38,468 bases of DNA, taken from Actinomycetota bacterium. Its GTDB lineage: Bacteria > Actinomycetota > Actinomycetes > Mycobacteriales > Mycobacteriaceae. The notes beneath the pieces were generated by a model. The model saw nothing but the letters and a program-made list of their open reading frames with translations. It made no database searches and had not been told where the DNA came from. Location: the NCBI GenBank assembly GCA_018268465.1, contig JAFDWN010000034.1:1-38468 (forward strand), given 5' to 3'. The position numbers and the translations under genes were made by a program. Below are positions 26,703 through 34,946 of the stretch, piece after piece. Within the stretch, counting starts at the first letter, position 1. Every line of letters starts with the position of its first letter.

Positions 26703-27500
26703 GTTAGGTCGGGCATCGGTGGTGGCATAGCGGGCAGGTGTCGATCCAGATGGCTAGTGCGCGTTGGATTTCGCGCAGGATGCCGTAGAGGGTCAGTGCG
26801 GGGTGTCGTTCCCGGTCTCTGCTGCGGAGCGCAGCGACCGGGACGGCCTCGCTGGGGTGGGCACTGGCGGCCTTGACCGCGACGACATAGGGGATGTCAC
26901 GCTCTGTCAGGGCCAGTCGGAAATTGGTGGAATCGCCGTAGCCGGCGTCGGCGATCACCGGGGCCGGGCACGCGCGTCAGGATCATCGATGCCCGCGATG
27001 TCCCAGCTCAGACGCCAATCCAACGGGGCCGATGCCGCGTCGGTGGCAGCATGTACCGACACCGCAACCTGGCAGTTGTCGACCCGGCCCAAGGTCCCCG
27101 AGTACTGGCGGGTCACGCACGGCGAGTACGGGCCGTCCTTGGCGAATCCGGTATCGTCGATCACCCAGCTGTGCGGTGTGATCAGCTTACAGGCCTTGCG
27201 GGACAGAACTTTACGCACCGCCGTGACTTCCCACGGGGATGTCGATACGAACTGCTGCAACTGCTGATGATCCACCTTGAGACGTTCGGCCATGGGCTGC
27301 ATCGACTTTCGACGCCCATCGAGCATCAACCCGCGCGTATACAACCCCGCCTTGGCGCGTTGATCACTCCGCGTCAGCGACGAGAACACCTCAGCGACAA
27401 ACGCATCCAACCGCCGCGACACGCTCGCGAGTTCAACGTCATCCACCCACAAATGTTCTCGAGAGCCTAAGAAGATGTCCAGACGACACGCCGACCTAAC
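26703..27500 (-). mobile_element. Decayed IS701-family insertion sequence
   Basis: About 800 bp bounded by inverted ends GTTAGGTCGG (26703-26712) and CCGACCTAAC (27491-27500). It encodes fragments of one transposase on the minus strand, whose stop codon lies inside the left end as is usual for the family. A full member is about 1.3-1.4 kb, so roughly 0.5 kb has been lost in internal deletions. No clear target duplication is seen. Confidence 0.82.
26704..27452 (-). pseudogene. IS701-family transposase, internally deleted
   Basis: The N-terminal part (27452 down to about 26962) is well preserved and includes the first catalytic aspartate region SWVIDDTGFAKDGPYSPCV and RQYSGTLGRVDNCQVAVSV. It then breaks at DDPDARARP and resumes in another frame with VIADAGYGDSTNF, the second aspartate block, so about 40 residues are missing. 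After AVKAASAHPSEAVPV the sequence jumps to the extreme C-terminus LTLYGILREIQRALAIW, losing 150 or so residues including the third acidic residue. It cannot be active. Confidence 0.82.
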
Positions 27501-27648
27501 AAAGTCCTACCAGGTGTATGCGCGACGACCGTGAGCACAATGCGCAGAACGTGAAGATCGCTGAATAGGTCCAGTAGCGCACACAACCGCGCTCCATCGC
27601 ACTCGGACGACATAGTTTCGGACGGAATTCAGCGACCGAGGAGCGACA

Positions 27649-28965
27649 ATGGCAACGCAACTGGCCGAACCGCAGGGCACTTCGATGCAGCGCGTCGCGT
27701 TGGCGAGCTTCGTCGGGTCCGCGATCGAGTACTACGACTTTTACATCTACGGAACGGCGGCCGCGCTGGTGTTCCCCAAGGTGTTCTTCCCGCACCTGGG
27801 GCCGACGATGGCGGTCCTGGCGTCGATGGCGACCTTCGCCGCGGCGTTCGTATCCCGCCCCGTCGGAGCGGCGTTCTTCGGGCACTTCGGCGACCGCCTC
27901 GGCCGCAAGTCGACCCTGATCGCGACCCTGCTGATCATGGGGCTGTCCACCGTGGCGGTGGGGCTGGTACCCGGTGTGGCGACGATCGGAATCGCCGCAC
28001 CGCTGATCCTCCTGTCTTTGCGCCTGTTGCAGGGGTTCGCGGTCGGTGGTGAATGGGCCGGCTCCGCCCTGCTGGCCGCCGAAAACGCACCGGCCGAAGC
28101 CCGGGGCCGCTACGGAATGTACACCCAGATGGGCGTCGGCAGTGGGCTTGTCATGAGCAGCCTGCTGTTCCTGGCGGTGAACCAGACGATTGGCGAGAAC
28201 AGTCAGGCGTTCCTCGACTGGGGTTGGCGAATCCCGTTCCTCTTCAGCGCGGTGCTGATCGCGATCGCCCTCTACGTGCGGCTCAACGTGACCGAGACTC
28301 CGGTCTTCGCCGCGCAGAAGGCTCGCGCGACGACTTCACATGACACGACGGCGGTGACACCGCTGGCCGCGCTGTTCGCCACCCAGCGGCGGGAAGTGAT
28401 TCTCGCTGCGGGCAGCATGATCGGGTTCTTCACCTTGGGCTACATGGCCAACGCGTACTTCATGAGCTATGCCCATACGCACGTGGGCTTCTCGCCGACG
28501 CTGATCTTGGTGGTCGGGCTGGTGGGCGGCGTCGTCGTGGTGGTGTTCAACATGCTCAGCGCCGTGTTGAGTGACACCTTCGGCCGCCGCCGCGTCATCA
28601 TGGTCGCGTTCGCCGTCGGTGCGCCGTGGTGCTGCGTCGTGCTTCCGTTGATCGACACGGGCAACGCCGCGCTCTTCGCGCTGGCGATGGTGGTCACCTA
28701 CGCGATCGCGGGCACTGCGTATGGCCCGATGGCGGCGTTCATCCCGGAGATCTTCGGCACGCGGTATCGCTACAGCGGCACGGGCCTGTCGCTCAACCTC
28801 GCCGGCCTGGTGGGTGGCGCCGTGCCTACCATCGCCGCCGCACCGCTGTTGGCGGCGTGGGGCGTGCCTGCCATCGGCATCATGATGGCGACGGTCGTCC
28901 TGGTCAGTCTCGTATCGACGACTCTGCTACCGGAGACGAAAGGCGTTGCACTGCAGACTGAGTGA
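27649..28965 (+). CDS. MFS transporter, metabolite:H+ symporter (ProP-like) family
   Basis: A 438-aa, 12-helix transporter of the MHS/ProP type. The family signature ASFVGSAIEYYDFYIYGTAAAL opens helix 1, motif A is GHFGDRLGRKSTL between helices 2 and 3, and a second motif, LSDTFGRRRV, marks the repeat between halves. Members take up dicarboxylates, citrate, betaine or shikimate with protons; the substrate here cannot be inferred. The ATG is preceded by AGGAG about 5-9 nt upstream. The 148 bp between the IS end and the gene hold its promoter; nothing specific is recognised there. It converges on the GH16 gene. Confidence 0.9.
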   Translation: MATQLAEPQGTSMQRVALASFVGSAIEYYDFYIYGTAAALVFPKVFFPHLGPTMAVLASMATFAAAFVSRPVGAAFFGHFGDRLGRKSTLIATLLIMGLSTVAVGLVPGVATIGIAAPLILLSLRLLQGFAVGGEWAGSALLAAENAPAEARGRYGMYTQMGVGSGLVMSSLLFLAVNQTIGENSQAFLDWGWRIPFLFSAVLIAIALYVRLNVTETPVFAAQKARATTSHDTTAVTPLAALFATQRREVILAAGSMIGFFTLGYMANAYFMSYAHTHVGFSPTLILVVGLVGGVVVVVFNMLSAVLSDTFGRRRVIMVAFAVGAPWCCVVLPLIDTGNAALFALAMVVTYAIAGTAYGPMAAFIPEIFGTRYRYSGTGLSLNLAGLVGGAVPTIAAAPLLAAWGVPAIGIMMATVVLVSLVSTTLLPETKGVALQTE

Positions 28966-28986
28966 ACCGCGCCGTCCCACGGTGTG

Positions 28987-29799
28987 CTACCAGACGCGCA
29001 CCCAGTCGACGAGCATGTCGGCGGGGTAACTCCCGCCGGAGGGATCGCCTCCGCCGGAGCCGGCGACCGCGAGGTTGAGCACGACGAACATGGTGTAGCC
29101 GGGCTGGCTGAACGGCCAGTCCGGCAGTTGACTCGCTGAAACCGTGAAGTACGGCTGTGCCCCGTCGGTGTAGTCTCGCCAGAATTGCGCGCCGTCGGCG
29201 TCCCAGTGTGTGCGCCAGGTATGCCACCCGCTGTCGACAGTGAGGCCGTGGGTTTCCCATTCGCCGCCGTTGGACTTGGCGTGCACGGTGGTCCCCGATG
29301 CCCAGTGGCCGTTGCCGTACCACTCGACGATGTCCACCTCGCCCTGCCCGAGGCTTCCCAACCAGAACGCCGGCCAGGCGCCGGGCGTCAGGCAGTTGAA
29401 CTTGACCCGTGCTTCCCAGGTATGGCCTGCGTCGCCTTCCCATACGCTCGCCAGCTTGGCGCCGTAGTAGGTGTCGCCCTCCTTGGTGGCGCGGATGACC
29501 AGGTTCGACTTCCCGTCGACGAAGACGTTCCTGCGGTCGTCGCGGTACTGTCCAATGTTCGCGGGAAGCTCCCAGTACGTCGGGTCCTGAATGGTCTCGC
29601 GTGCCGTCGCCACCGTCCACGTGGAATAGTCGGGCGCCGAGCCGGCCGGCCCGTCGAACTCGTCGTCGAATACGTAGGACCCACCGGGAGGGGCCTGCGG
29701 CGCGAGCGGGCGTGCCGCTGCATTCGGAGGCGTGACGGCGGCCCCCAGCAAGCCCAGCCCCGCCAACGCCATCACGTGTCGTCGATTCAAGTCGGCCAT
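28987..29799 (-). CDS. Secreted glycoside hydrolase family 16 (beta-1,3-glucanase-like)
   Basis: A 270-aa GH16 enzyme resembling M. tuberculosis Rv0315. The N-terminus NRRHVMALAGLGLLGAA looks like a Tat-type or atypical signal peptide, with cleavage near NAAARP. The active site is GEVDIVEWYG, giving nucleophile E154, D156 and acid/base E159. Conserved aromatic and end motifs include FDDEFDGPAG, RATKEGDTYYG, PAFWLGS and MLVDWVRVW. It should cut internal beta-1,3 (or mixed) glucan links outside the cell. TAGCGT stands 6 nt before the ATG. Confidence 0.92.
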   Translation of the reverse strand: MADLNRRHVMALAGLGLLGAAVTPPNAAARPLAPQAPPGGSYVFDDEFDGPAGSAPDYSTWTVATARETIQDPTYWELPANIGQYRDDRRNVFVDGKSNLVIRATKEGDTYYGAKLASVWEGDAGHTWEARVKFNCLTPGAWPAFWLGSLGQGEVDIVEWYGNGHWASGTTVHAKSNGGEWETHGLTVDSGWHTWRTHWDADGAQFWRDYTDGAQPYFTVSASQLPDWPFSQPGYTMFVVLNLAVAGSGGGDPSGGSYPADMLVDWVRVW

Positions 29800-29805
29800 G
29801 CCGAC

Positions 29806-29811
29806 ACGCTA
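29806..29811 (-). promoter_or_regulatory. -10 box of the GH16 gene, probable leaderless start
   Basis: TAGCGT on the minus strand ends 6 nt before the ATG at 29799, with no ribosome site. GH16 is thus probably separate from the upstream maoC-like cluster, which ends 70 bp away. Confidence 0.45.
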
Positions 29812-29880
29812 GCCGCATGGACGCCACCGCCGTGCACGCGGACCACCGCGATCAGGCCCGTGCGCAGCCATGCGTTCCCG

Positions 29881-30315
29881 TCATGTCGCGGCAGAGATGT
29901 CCATCGTGTAGCACACCGCCGTCCCGTCCAGGACGACGGTTCCGTCGTCGCGGGTGACTGTGGTCTTCAGCTCCGTGATCGGCTTGTCGGAGCGCACCGC
30001 GGTGACTTCGACGCGTCCGGTGATCGTGTCACCGAGACGCACCGGTGCCCTGAACGACCAGTTGACGTTCAGGAACACCGACCCCGGCCCCGGTAGTTCC
30101 TCTGCGACGACGGCATTGAGGATGGCGCTGGTCACGCCGCCCTGAACGACGATCTCCCCGAACCGTGAGGCCTTGGCGGCGGCCTCGTCGTAGTGCAGCG
30201 GGTTGCGGTCGCCGCTGATCTCGGTGAACAGCAGGATGTCGCGGTCACTGACGGTGCGGGAGAGTTGGGCCGTCTGACCGACAAAGGGCACTGCGCGGCG
30301 GGTTGGGGTGATCAT
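29881..30315 (-). CDS. MaoC-like hot-dog dehydratase
   Basis: A 144-aa single hot-dog protein of the MaoC / (R)-specific enoyl-CoA hydratase family. The catalytic segment is FTEISGDRNPLHYDEAAA, with the Asp-x4-His dyad, and is followed by GGVTSAILNAV. Such enzymes hydrate trans-2-enoyl thioesters or act on polyketide-like intermediates. It overlaps the upstream MFS gene by 71 bp in another frame and is the last gene of a tight five-gene cluster. The ATG at 30315 is taken; AAAACG upstream is a poor ribosome site, so coupling to the MFS gene is likely. Confidence 0.88.
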   Translation of the reverse strand: MITPTRRAVPFVGQTAQLSRTVSDRDILLFTEISGDRNPLHYDEAAAKASRFGEIVVQGGVTSAILNAVVAEELPGPGSVFLNVNWSFRAPVRLGDTITGRVEVTAVRSDKPITELKTTVTRDDGTVVLDGTAVCYTMDISAAT

Positions 30316-31516
30316 CGTTTTCCTCCTGGTGGTGTTGATGGGCGATCAGGGCAGACATCGCCGCTGCGCCCAACACGGGGCCCGGTGCAAGCAGCAGGAA
30401 TGCGCATCGCCAGCCGATCAGGTCGGCGACGAGCGGCACGGTCTGGATGGTGACGACGGTCAGCAGGAACCCGGTAGCGGTCTGCGCGGTCAGCGCGGTG
30501 CCGACGTAGCGCTGATCCGTCGTCTCGCTGAGCGCGGTGGAGAACACGCCCGAATCGGCGATGACCGCGGCACCCCACACCATGACGAAAACGGCCAGAA
30601 TGACTGTCGGAGCGGTGAAGACCAGCGGTGATGCCAGACAACAGGATCCACTGATCACCAGCGCGGCGCCCGCGATCGGGGGACGCCCGAATCTGTCGGC
30701 GGCCCACCCGCCGACGAGGCATCCAACGGCGCCCGCGATCCCGATCGCCATGAAGGTGAGCAGCTCCGCGGACACGGTGGCTGCCTCGCCACGCTCGCGC
30801 CGTCCGGCGACGATGAACATCGCCAGCCACGTCCACAGGGCGTAGAGCTCCCACATGTGGCCGAGGTAGCCCAGCATCACCAATCTCGGCCCACGTTCGA
30901 CGAATATCGCCAACGCGTGGCGCGGATGCATGCTGACCGCGCGGATATCGAGGTGTGGGCCCGGCCTGACCACGGCCAACGCGATGACGGCGGCGGCCGC
31001 GGCCAGCGTCGCCGCCGTCAACATGACGCCTCTCCACGGCAACGATCCCAGTCCGCCGATGAAATGGGGAAGCGCCGAGCCGATGGTCAACGCCGCGAGC
31101 AGTACACCGAACGTGCGACCGCGATTGCCCGAAGCGGCCCACGACGCGGTCAGCTTCATCCCCACCGGATAAACCCCGGCGAGAAGCATCCCCGTGAGGG
31201 ATCTCATCGCGACGGCGGCACCGAATCCCGTGTCGAACAGAGCCGGAGCCGCCGTGCAGGTCGCGGCGCCCAGCGCACATGCGGCCAGCAGCCGCTGCGG
31301 CACGAAGCGGTCGGCGAGGTTGAGAGCGGCCGAAGCCAGAGCGCCACAGACGAATCCGATCTGCACCGATGCGGTCAGCCACACCGCGCCCGTTGACGAG
31401 ATGTTCCACTCCGAACGCAGGCTGGGCAGCACCGCCGACGCCGAGAACCAGACGCTCAGGCCCAGTACTTCGACCAGCGCGATCAGCATGCGCTGGGCTG
31501 AGGAGGTCTTCAGCAC
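30245..31516 (-). CDS. MFS transporter (probable exporter)
   Basis: A 423-aa, 12-helix major facilitator. It opens with MLIALVEVLGLSVWFSASAVLPSL and has an ADRF motif between helices in both halves (LADRFVPQR, AADRFGRPP). Subfamily is not clear; CynX-like or drug-exporter types are possible. The long hydrophilic C-terminal tail (about 395-423, HQHHQEENDDHPNPPRS) overlaps the MaoC gene and may be an added tail. The GTG at 31516 lies 11 bp after the flavoprotein gene. Context suggests export of the product, or import of the substrate, of the cluster. Confidence 0.85.
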   Translation of the reverse strand: MLKTSSAQRMLIALVEVLGLSVWFSASAVLPSLRSEWNISSTGAVWLTASVQIGFVCGALASAALNLADRFVPQRLLAACALGAATCTAAPALFDTGFGAAVAMRSLTGMLLAGVYPVGMKLTASWAASGNRGRTFGVLLAALTIGSALPHFIGGLGSLPWRGVMLTAATLAAAAAVIALAVVRPGPHLDIRAVSMHPRHALAIFVERGPRLVMLGYLGHMWELYALWTWLAMFIVAGRRERGEAATVSAELLTFMAIGIAGAVGCLVGGWAADRFGRPPIAGAALVISGSCCLASPLVFTAPTVILAVFVMVWGAAVIADSGVFSTALSETTDQRYVGTALTAQTATGFLLTVVTIQTVPLVADLIGWRCAFLLLAPGPVLGAAAMSALIAHQHHQEENDDHPNPPRSALCRSDGPTLPHRQ

Positions 31517-31527
31517 GCGAATTCCCT

Positions 31528-32694
31528 TCAGGCCGCTGGTATTTCATCGATCGCCAGCAATGTGTCGACCTCGGGCCGCATCGCCGCGCTCAGCTCGTGA
31601 AGCCGGCCGTGTAGTTCGTCGAGGTCCCAGCGAAAGCCGGCGATGCGTTCGGTGACGTCGAACAACGGCTCCGACAGCCGGTCCCTGGTTCGTTCGTAGT
31701 CGGCAAGTGCCTCGCGCTGGGCACGTCCGCCGCGTGGCGCCGCCAACACCGCCCGGGCCAGCAGTTCCGCGTCGCGCAAGGCATCGGTGATGCCGTGGGC
31801 GGTGATCGGGTCCTTGAAGTAACCAGCGTCGCCCACCAGAGCCCAGCCCGCTCCCGCACACGCTCGGATCCAGCCGGGCGTGCCCGGAAAGCCGCGCAGC
31901 GCACCGACGGACGGCGCGGAGCCGATGGCGGCGGCCACGTGCGGGGCGGCCTCGGCGAGCAACCCGCCGTAGTCGCTCCTCAGGTCCCGCGACCGCCACC
32001 TGGCGAATCTGCCGCCCGCGGTGCCTGCCCAGACACAGGCCAGCCCGTCGCCCGTCGGCACCACGCCCGCGGCCGAGCCGGGCCGGTATGCCCAGTGGTA
32101 ACGGTCGCTCGGCAGGCCGGCGAAGTAGCCGTAGAGAATCGCGCTGCACTCGGTGCCGCGGCGGCGGAACGGGGCGTCGACCGCCGTGGCGACCGTCGAG
32201 TTCCTGCCATCGGCACCGATGGTCAGCGGGGCGGTCGCGCGGAAACCCGCCCCGGTTCCGCGCTCGATCCCCTCGACGCCGAAAACCCCTCTGCCGTCGC
32301 TGAGTACCCGCGTCACCCGGACCGGCATCCGAACCTCGGCACCGGCATCGCGGGCCGCAGCGAGCAGCACCGGATCGAGGATGGTTCTGCGTGGGGCGTA
32401 CAGCGCGGAGATGCCGTCACCCGGCCGGATGTCCACCGTCGTGACGTCATCGCCGTAGGCGAACTCGGTTGCCCGAATGGCCGGCGTGCCCGCGTCGATG
32501 ACGGCGTCGAGCAGACCCCAGCGGTGCAACTGGAGTGCACCGCCACGCATCAACGCGTGGGTCGACAACGTGTCGGTCCCGGGCCGCGACGCTTCCAGGA
32601 CCAGCACCCGCATCCCACCGCGGGCCAGCAGCATCGCCGTCGCCGCACCGGCGCACCGGCCGCCGACGACGATGGCGTCATAGTGGTCGTCCAT
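31528..32694 (-). CDS. FAD-dependent oxidoreductase (aromatic hydroxylase / geranylgeranyl-reductase-like)
   Basis: A 388-aa flavoprotein. The Rossmann start is YDAIVVGGRCAGAATAMLLARGG, followed by LVLEASRPGTDTLSTHALMRGG, then TIGADGRNSTVATAV and the second FAD motif WALVGDAGYFKDPITAHGI. This is the layout of group A flavin monooxygenases and geranylgeranyl reductase-like enzymes. It would hydroxylate an aromatic or reduce a prenyl chain; the sequence does not settle this. The ATG at 32694 is preceded by GAGGAC at about 10 nt. It lies 11 bp from the genes on each side, marking one operon. Confidence 0.88.
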   Translation of the reverse strand: MDDHYDAIVVGGRCAGAATAMLLARGGMRVLVLEASRPGTDTLSTHALMRGGALQLHRWGLLDAVIDAGTPAIRATEFAYGDDVTTVDIRPGDGISALYAPRRTILDPVLLAAARDAGAEVRMPVRVTRVLSDGRGVFGVEGIERGTGAGFRATAPLTIGADGRNSTVATAVDAPFRRRGTECSAILYGYFAGLPSDRYHWAYRPGSAAGVVPTGDGLACVWAGTAGGRFARWRSRDLRSDYGGLLAEAAPHVAAAIGSAPSVGALRGFPGTPGWIRACAGAGWALVGDAGYFKDPITAHGITDALRDAELLARAVLAAPRGGRAQREALADYERTRDRLSEPLFDVTERIAGFRWDLDELHGRLHELSAAMRPEVDTLLAIDEIPAA

Positions 32695-32705
32695 TGGAGG
32701 TGTCC

Positions 32706-33938
32706 TCACGTGAGATCGAGGTGGCGCGCAAGGTGTGCGCTGAGATCTGCGGCGTCGGCGGCCGCGCCGTCGATCAGTGTCGACTTGCGCCGACGCAGGA
32801 ACGGCATTCCCATCAGGTACAGGCCGGGGCTGGTGGTGACACCGCCGTCGTGGCGGACGCGGCCCGACCGGTCGAACACGTCGACGTCGACCCACGACAG
32901 ATCCGGGCCGACGCCGGTGGCCCAGACGATGGCGCGGATCGCTCCGCGGCGAAGGTCCAGCGACAGCGACGGAGTGCCGGCGATCGTGGTCGGCGCGAAC
33001 CGTTCTGGCCGATCAATGCCGTCCAATCCCGTTGCCGCAACCCATGAGTCGATGCCCTCCAGCAGCCGGCCGAGCTTGAGGTCGGCCAGTGCCAGCATGT
33101 TCGGCAGCGAGCCGGAGAACTGCGCGATGCCATCCTGGACACCGGCCAACCGACCGACCAGCTCGACTCCGAGTGCGCGGAGTGCGTTCAAGTCGACGGT
33201 GCGTCGCTCCGATGATCCCACGAGTTGCATCGACGGCAGGTGGCGCGCGCGCATCAGGTCGGGAACCTGGTCGTAGCGCTCGTCGAGCATTCCGACGGCG
33301 TCCATCCACCACAGGATGTCCTTGCCCCGGTAGTTGCGTGGCATCCGCACGTGCTCTCCGACCGCCAGGGTGACCTGGCGACCGGAATGCTGCAGTTCGC
33401 TGGCGATCTGGATGCCGCTTGCCGAGGCTCCGACGACGAGCACTCCGCCGTCGGGCAGCTGGTCGGGGTTGCGGTAGTCCAGTGGCGTGATCTCGGTGAT
33501 CCCGGCGGGCAGACCCTGTTGCACCGCAGGAACTTTGGCGATGGTGGCGGCGCCAGGCGCGAGTACGACCGAGCGGGCGTGCCACACGTCCTGATCGGTG
33601 TGCACCACATATCCGCCGTCGCACCGGCGCACCGAGGTCACGGTGGTGTTGGCACGCACGGGAGCGTCGGAATCCTTGGCGTATCCGGCGATCAGTTCGA
33701 CGACTTCGGCGGCGGTCAGATATCCGTCGGGATCGTCACCGCGGTAGATGTGACCCGGCAGCCGGGTCATCCAGTTCGGGGTGAGCAGCCGCAACGAATC
33801 CCACCTCTGGGTGCGCCACGAGTGCGCCACCTCACCGCGTTCCACGACGACGTGGTCGATCGACCGATCGGTGAGGCAGCGACTCATGGCGAGCCCGCTG
33901 TGCCCGGCACCCACCACAAGGGTGGTTGTCTTGAGCAT
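32706..33938 (-). CDS. Flavin-containing monooxygenase-like oxidoreductase (CzcO type)
   Basis: A 410-aa two-dinucleotide-domain flavoprotein. The FAD motif is VVGAGHSGLAMS near the N-terminus and the NAD(P)H motif is VLVVGASASGIQIASEL in the middle (about 160). The segment VRMPRNYRGKDILWWMD and the C-terminal ATGVGPDLSWV are common in bacterial FMO/CzcO-like proteins. Such enzymes oxygenate N, S or carbonyl groups (Baeyer-Villiger). It lies 26 bp after the OsmC-like gene and 11 bp before the second flavoprotein. The ATG at 33938 starts directly at MLKTTTLVVGAG. Confidence 0.88.
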   Translation of the reverse strand: MLKTTTLVVGAGHSGLAMSRCLTDRSIDHVVVERGEVAHSWRTQRWDSLRLLTPNWMTRLPGHIYRGDDPDGYLTAAEVVELIAGYAKDSDAPVRANTTVTSVRRCDGGYVVHTDQDVWHARSVVLAPGAATIAKVPAVQQGLPAGITEITPLDYRNPDQLPDGGVLVVGASASGIQIASELQHSGRQVTLAVGEHVRMPRNYRGKDILWWMDAVGMLDERYDQVPDLMRARHLPSMQLVGSSERRTVDLNALRALGVELVGRLAGVQDGIAQFSGSLPNMLALADLKLGRLLEGIDSWVAATGLDGIDRPERFAPTTIAGTPSLSLDLRRGAIRAIVWATGVGPDLSWVDVDVFDRSGRVRHDGGVTTSPGLYLMGMPFLRRRKSTLIDGAAADAADLSAHLARHLDLT

Positions 33939-33964
33939 GACGGCTCCCTGTCACACGCTGCGGG

Positions 33965-34525
33965 TCAGGACACCTCGACGGCGACGTGGGTCGGATTGGC
34001 GAGCATGTCGTAGACAGCCGAACGCTTCTGCGACTGTGCGACCACGGCCCTGATCTGCTCGGGAGTCGCGTCTGCGTCGATCCGGTAGGTCACCTTGACG
34101 CCGCTGAACCCGTTGCGGATCTGCGGGTCGGCACCCAGAATCCCGTGCAGGTCGTGCTCGGCTGCGATGTCGGCCTGCACCGAGTGCAACTGGATCTGCC
34201 GCTGCTGCGCGATCGAGGCGATACCAGCGGTGAGGCAGCCGCCCAGGGCGACCAGAACGTATTCGACCGGCGTCACGCCGTTGTCCTGAGCGGCGAACGC
34301 GAGGGGGTGGTCGGCGTCGTAAGTGAACGTGCGCTTGTGCTGCTGTTCCTCGCCGAATCCGTAGAAGGTGTCCACCGTCGAGCGGCTGTGGGTGCCACCG
34401 ACCCAGGAAACCTTTGCGCGCCATTGAAACTCGGCGATCTGCGGCGAATCGGACATGGCCTCGCGGGCGCCGAGAAGGGCCTCGACGTTGACGCCGTTGT
34501 CGACCGCACTGTGCATCGTGGTCAT
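33965..34525 (-). CDS. OsmC-family protein (single-cysteine, YhfA-like)
   Basis: A 186-aa OsmC-fold protein, first gene of the cluster. The conserved stretch NGVTPVEYVLVALGGCLTAG contains C97, and it is the only cysteine; classical OsmC/Ohr peroxidases need two, so this is of the YhfA kind and is probably not an organic hydroperoxide reductase. The first 30 residues are variable. The ATG at 34525 has GGAG about 8-9 nt upstream. A perfect GGGGCA-TT-TGCCCC palindrome lies 109 bp before it. It may protect the flavoproteins or handle a reactive intermediate (inference). Confidence 0.88.
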   Translation of the reverse strand: MTTMHSAVDNGVNVEALLGAREAMSDSPQIAEFQWRAKVSWVGGTHSRSTVDTFYGFGEEQQHKRTFTYDADHPLAFAAQDNGVTPVEYVLVALGGCLTAGIASIAQQRQIQLHSVQADIAAEHDLHGILGADPQIRNGFSGVKVTYRIDADATPEQIRAVVAQSQKRSAVYDMLANPTHVAVEVS

Positions 34526-34633
34526 TGAAAATTCTCCATCTGTCGTGATCGGCGCTGCGGACCGTTCGGGTTTTTCTGGGGCGCTGATGTCGCCCTTGCC
34601 GCAATGCTCGGCCACCACCGCTGGGTAGCGCAT

Positions 34634-34647
34634 GGGGCATTTGCCCC
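34634..34647. promoter_or_regulatory. Operator-like palindrome before the osmC cluster
   Basis: GGGGCA-TT-TGCCCC is a perfect 6-2-6 palindrome next to an unusual A/T patch (CTATTTTGG, 34647-34655), 109 bp before the OsmC-like ATG. It is a candidate repressor or activator site for the five-gene cluster. No regulator gene lies beside it. Confidence 0.4.
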
Positions 34648-34696
34648 TATTTTGGGTCCGCACCACCCGCCCATCTCGTGGTGCCCAGGCGTGGGA

Positions 34697-34938
34697 TCAG
34701 AGCATCCACTCGACGTTGTCGACACTCGGGATGGGGATTGGCTTGTCGTTCCAATGCACTTCGAGGTCAGCCAGAAATCCGTCCGCCAGCCAGAGCACGA
34801 CACCGCGGACGACGTCTCCGTGATCGTCGAGCACGTGGCCCGAAGCTGGGACCCCCGCGCCTGCGCCCGCAGTTCCTCCACCCCCGGGAAGTCATGCCGC
34901 AGGATCGCCTGAAGCAGCGCCGACTCTTTCTCGGTCAA
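34697..34938 (-). pseudogene. Broken small hypothetical protein
   Basis: The minus strand begins LTEKESALLQAILRHDFPGV and EELRAQA in one frame, then after about 30 codons sense continues in another frame as VLDDHGDVVRGVVLWLADGF and LADLEVHWNDKPIPIPSVDN to a TGA at 34697. Recalled actinobacterial relatives are about 115 aa with both halves in one frame, so a middle piece (some 35-40 residues) has been lost with a frameshift. It abuts the stop of the four-helix membrane protein. Function unknown even in intact relatives. Confidence 0.65.
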
Positions 34939-34946
34939 CGGCCTAG

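Noticed and set aside
27501-27648. Right-hand half of the host gene interrupted by the IS
   Set aside because: The reading beyond the right IS end does not continue the truncated protein; the missing front part is elsewhere or lost.
28904-29827. Large alternative minus-strand reading over the GH16 gene
   Set aside because: Frame shadow; the GH16 frame contains the signal peptide and the ExDxxE active site.
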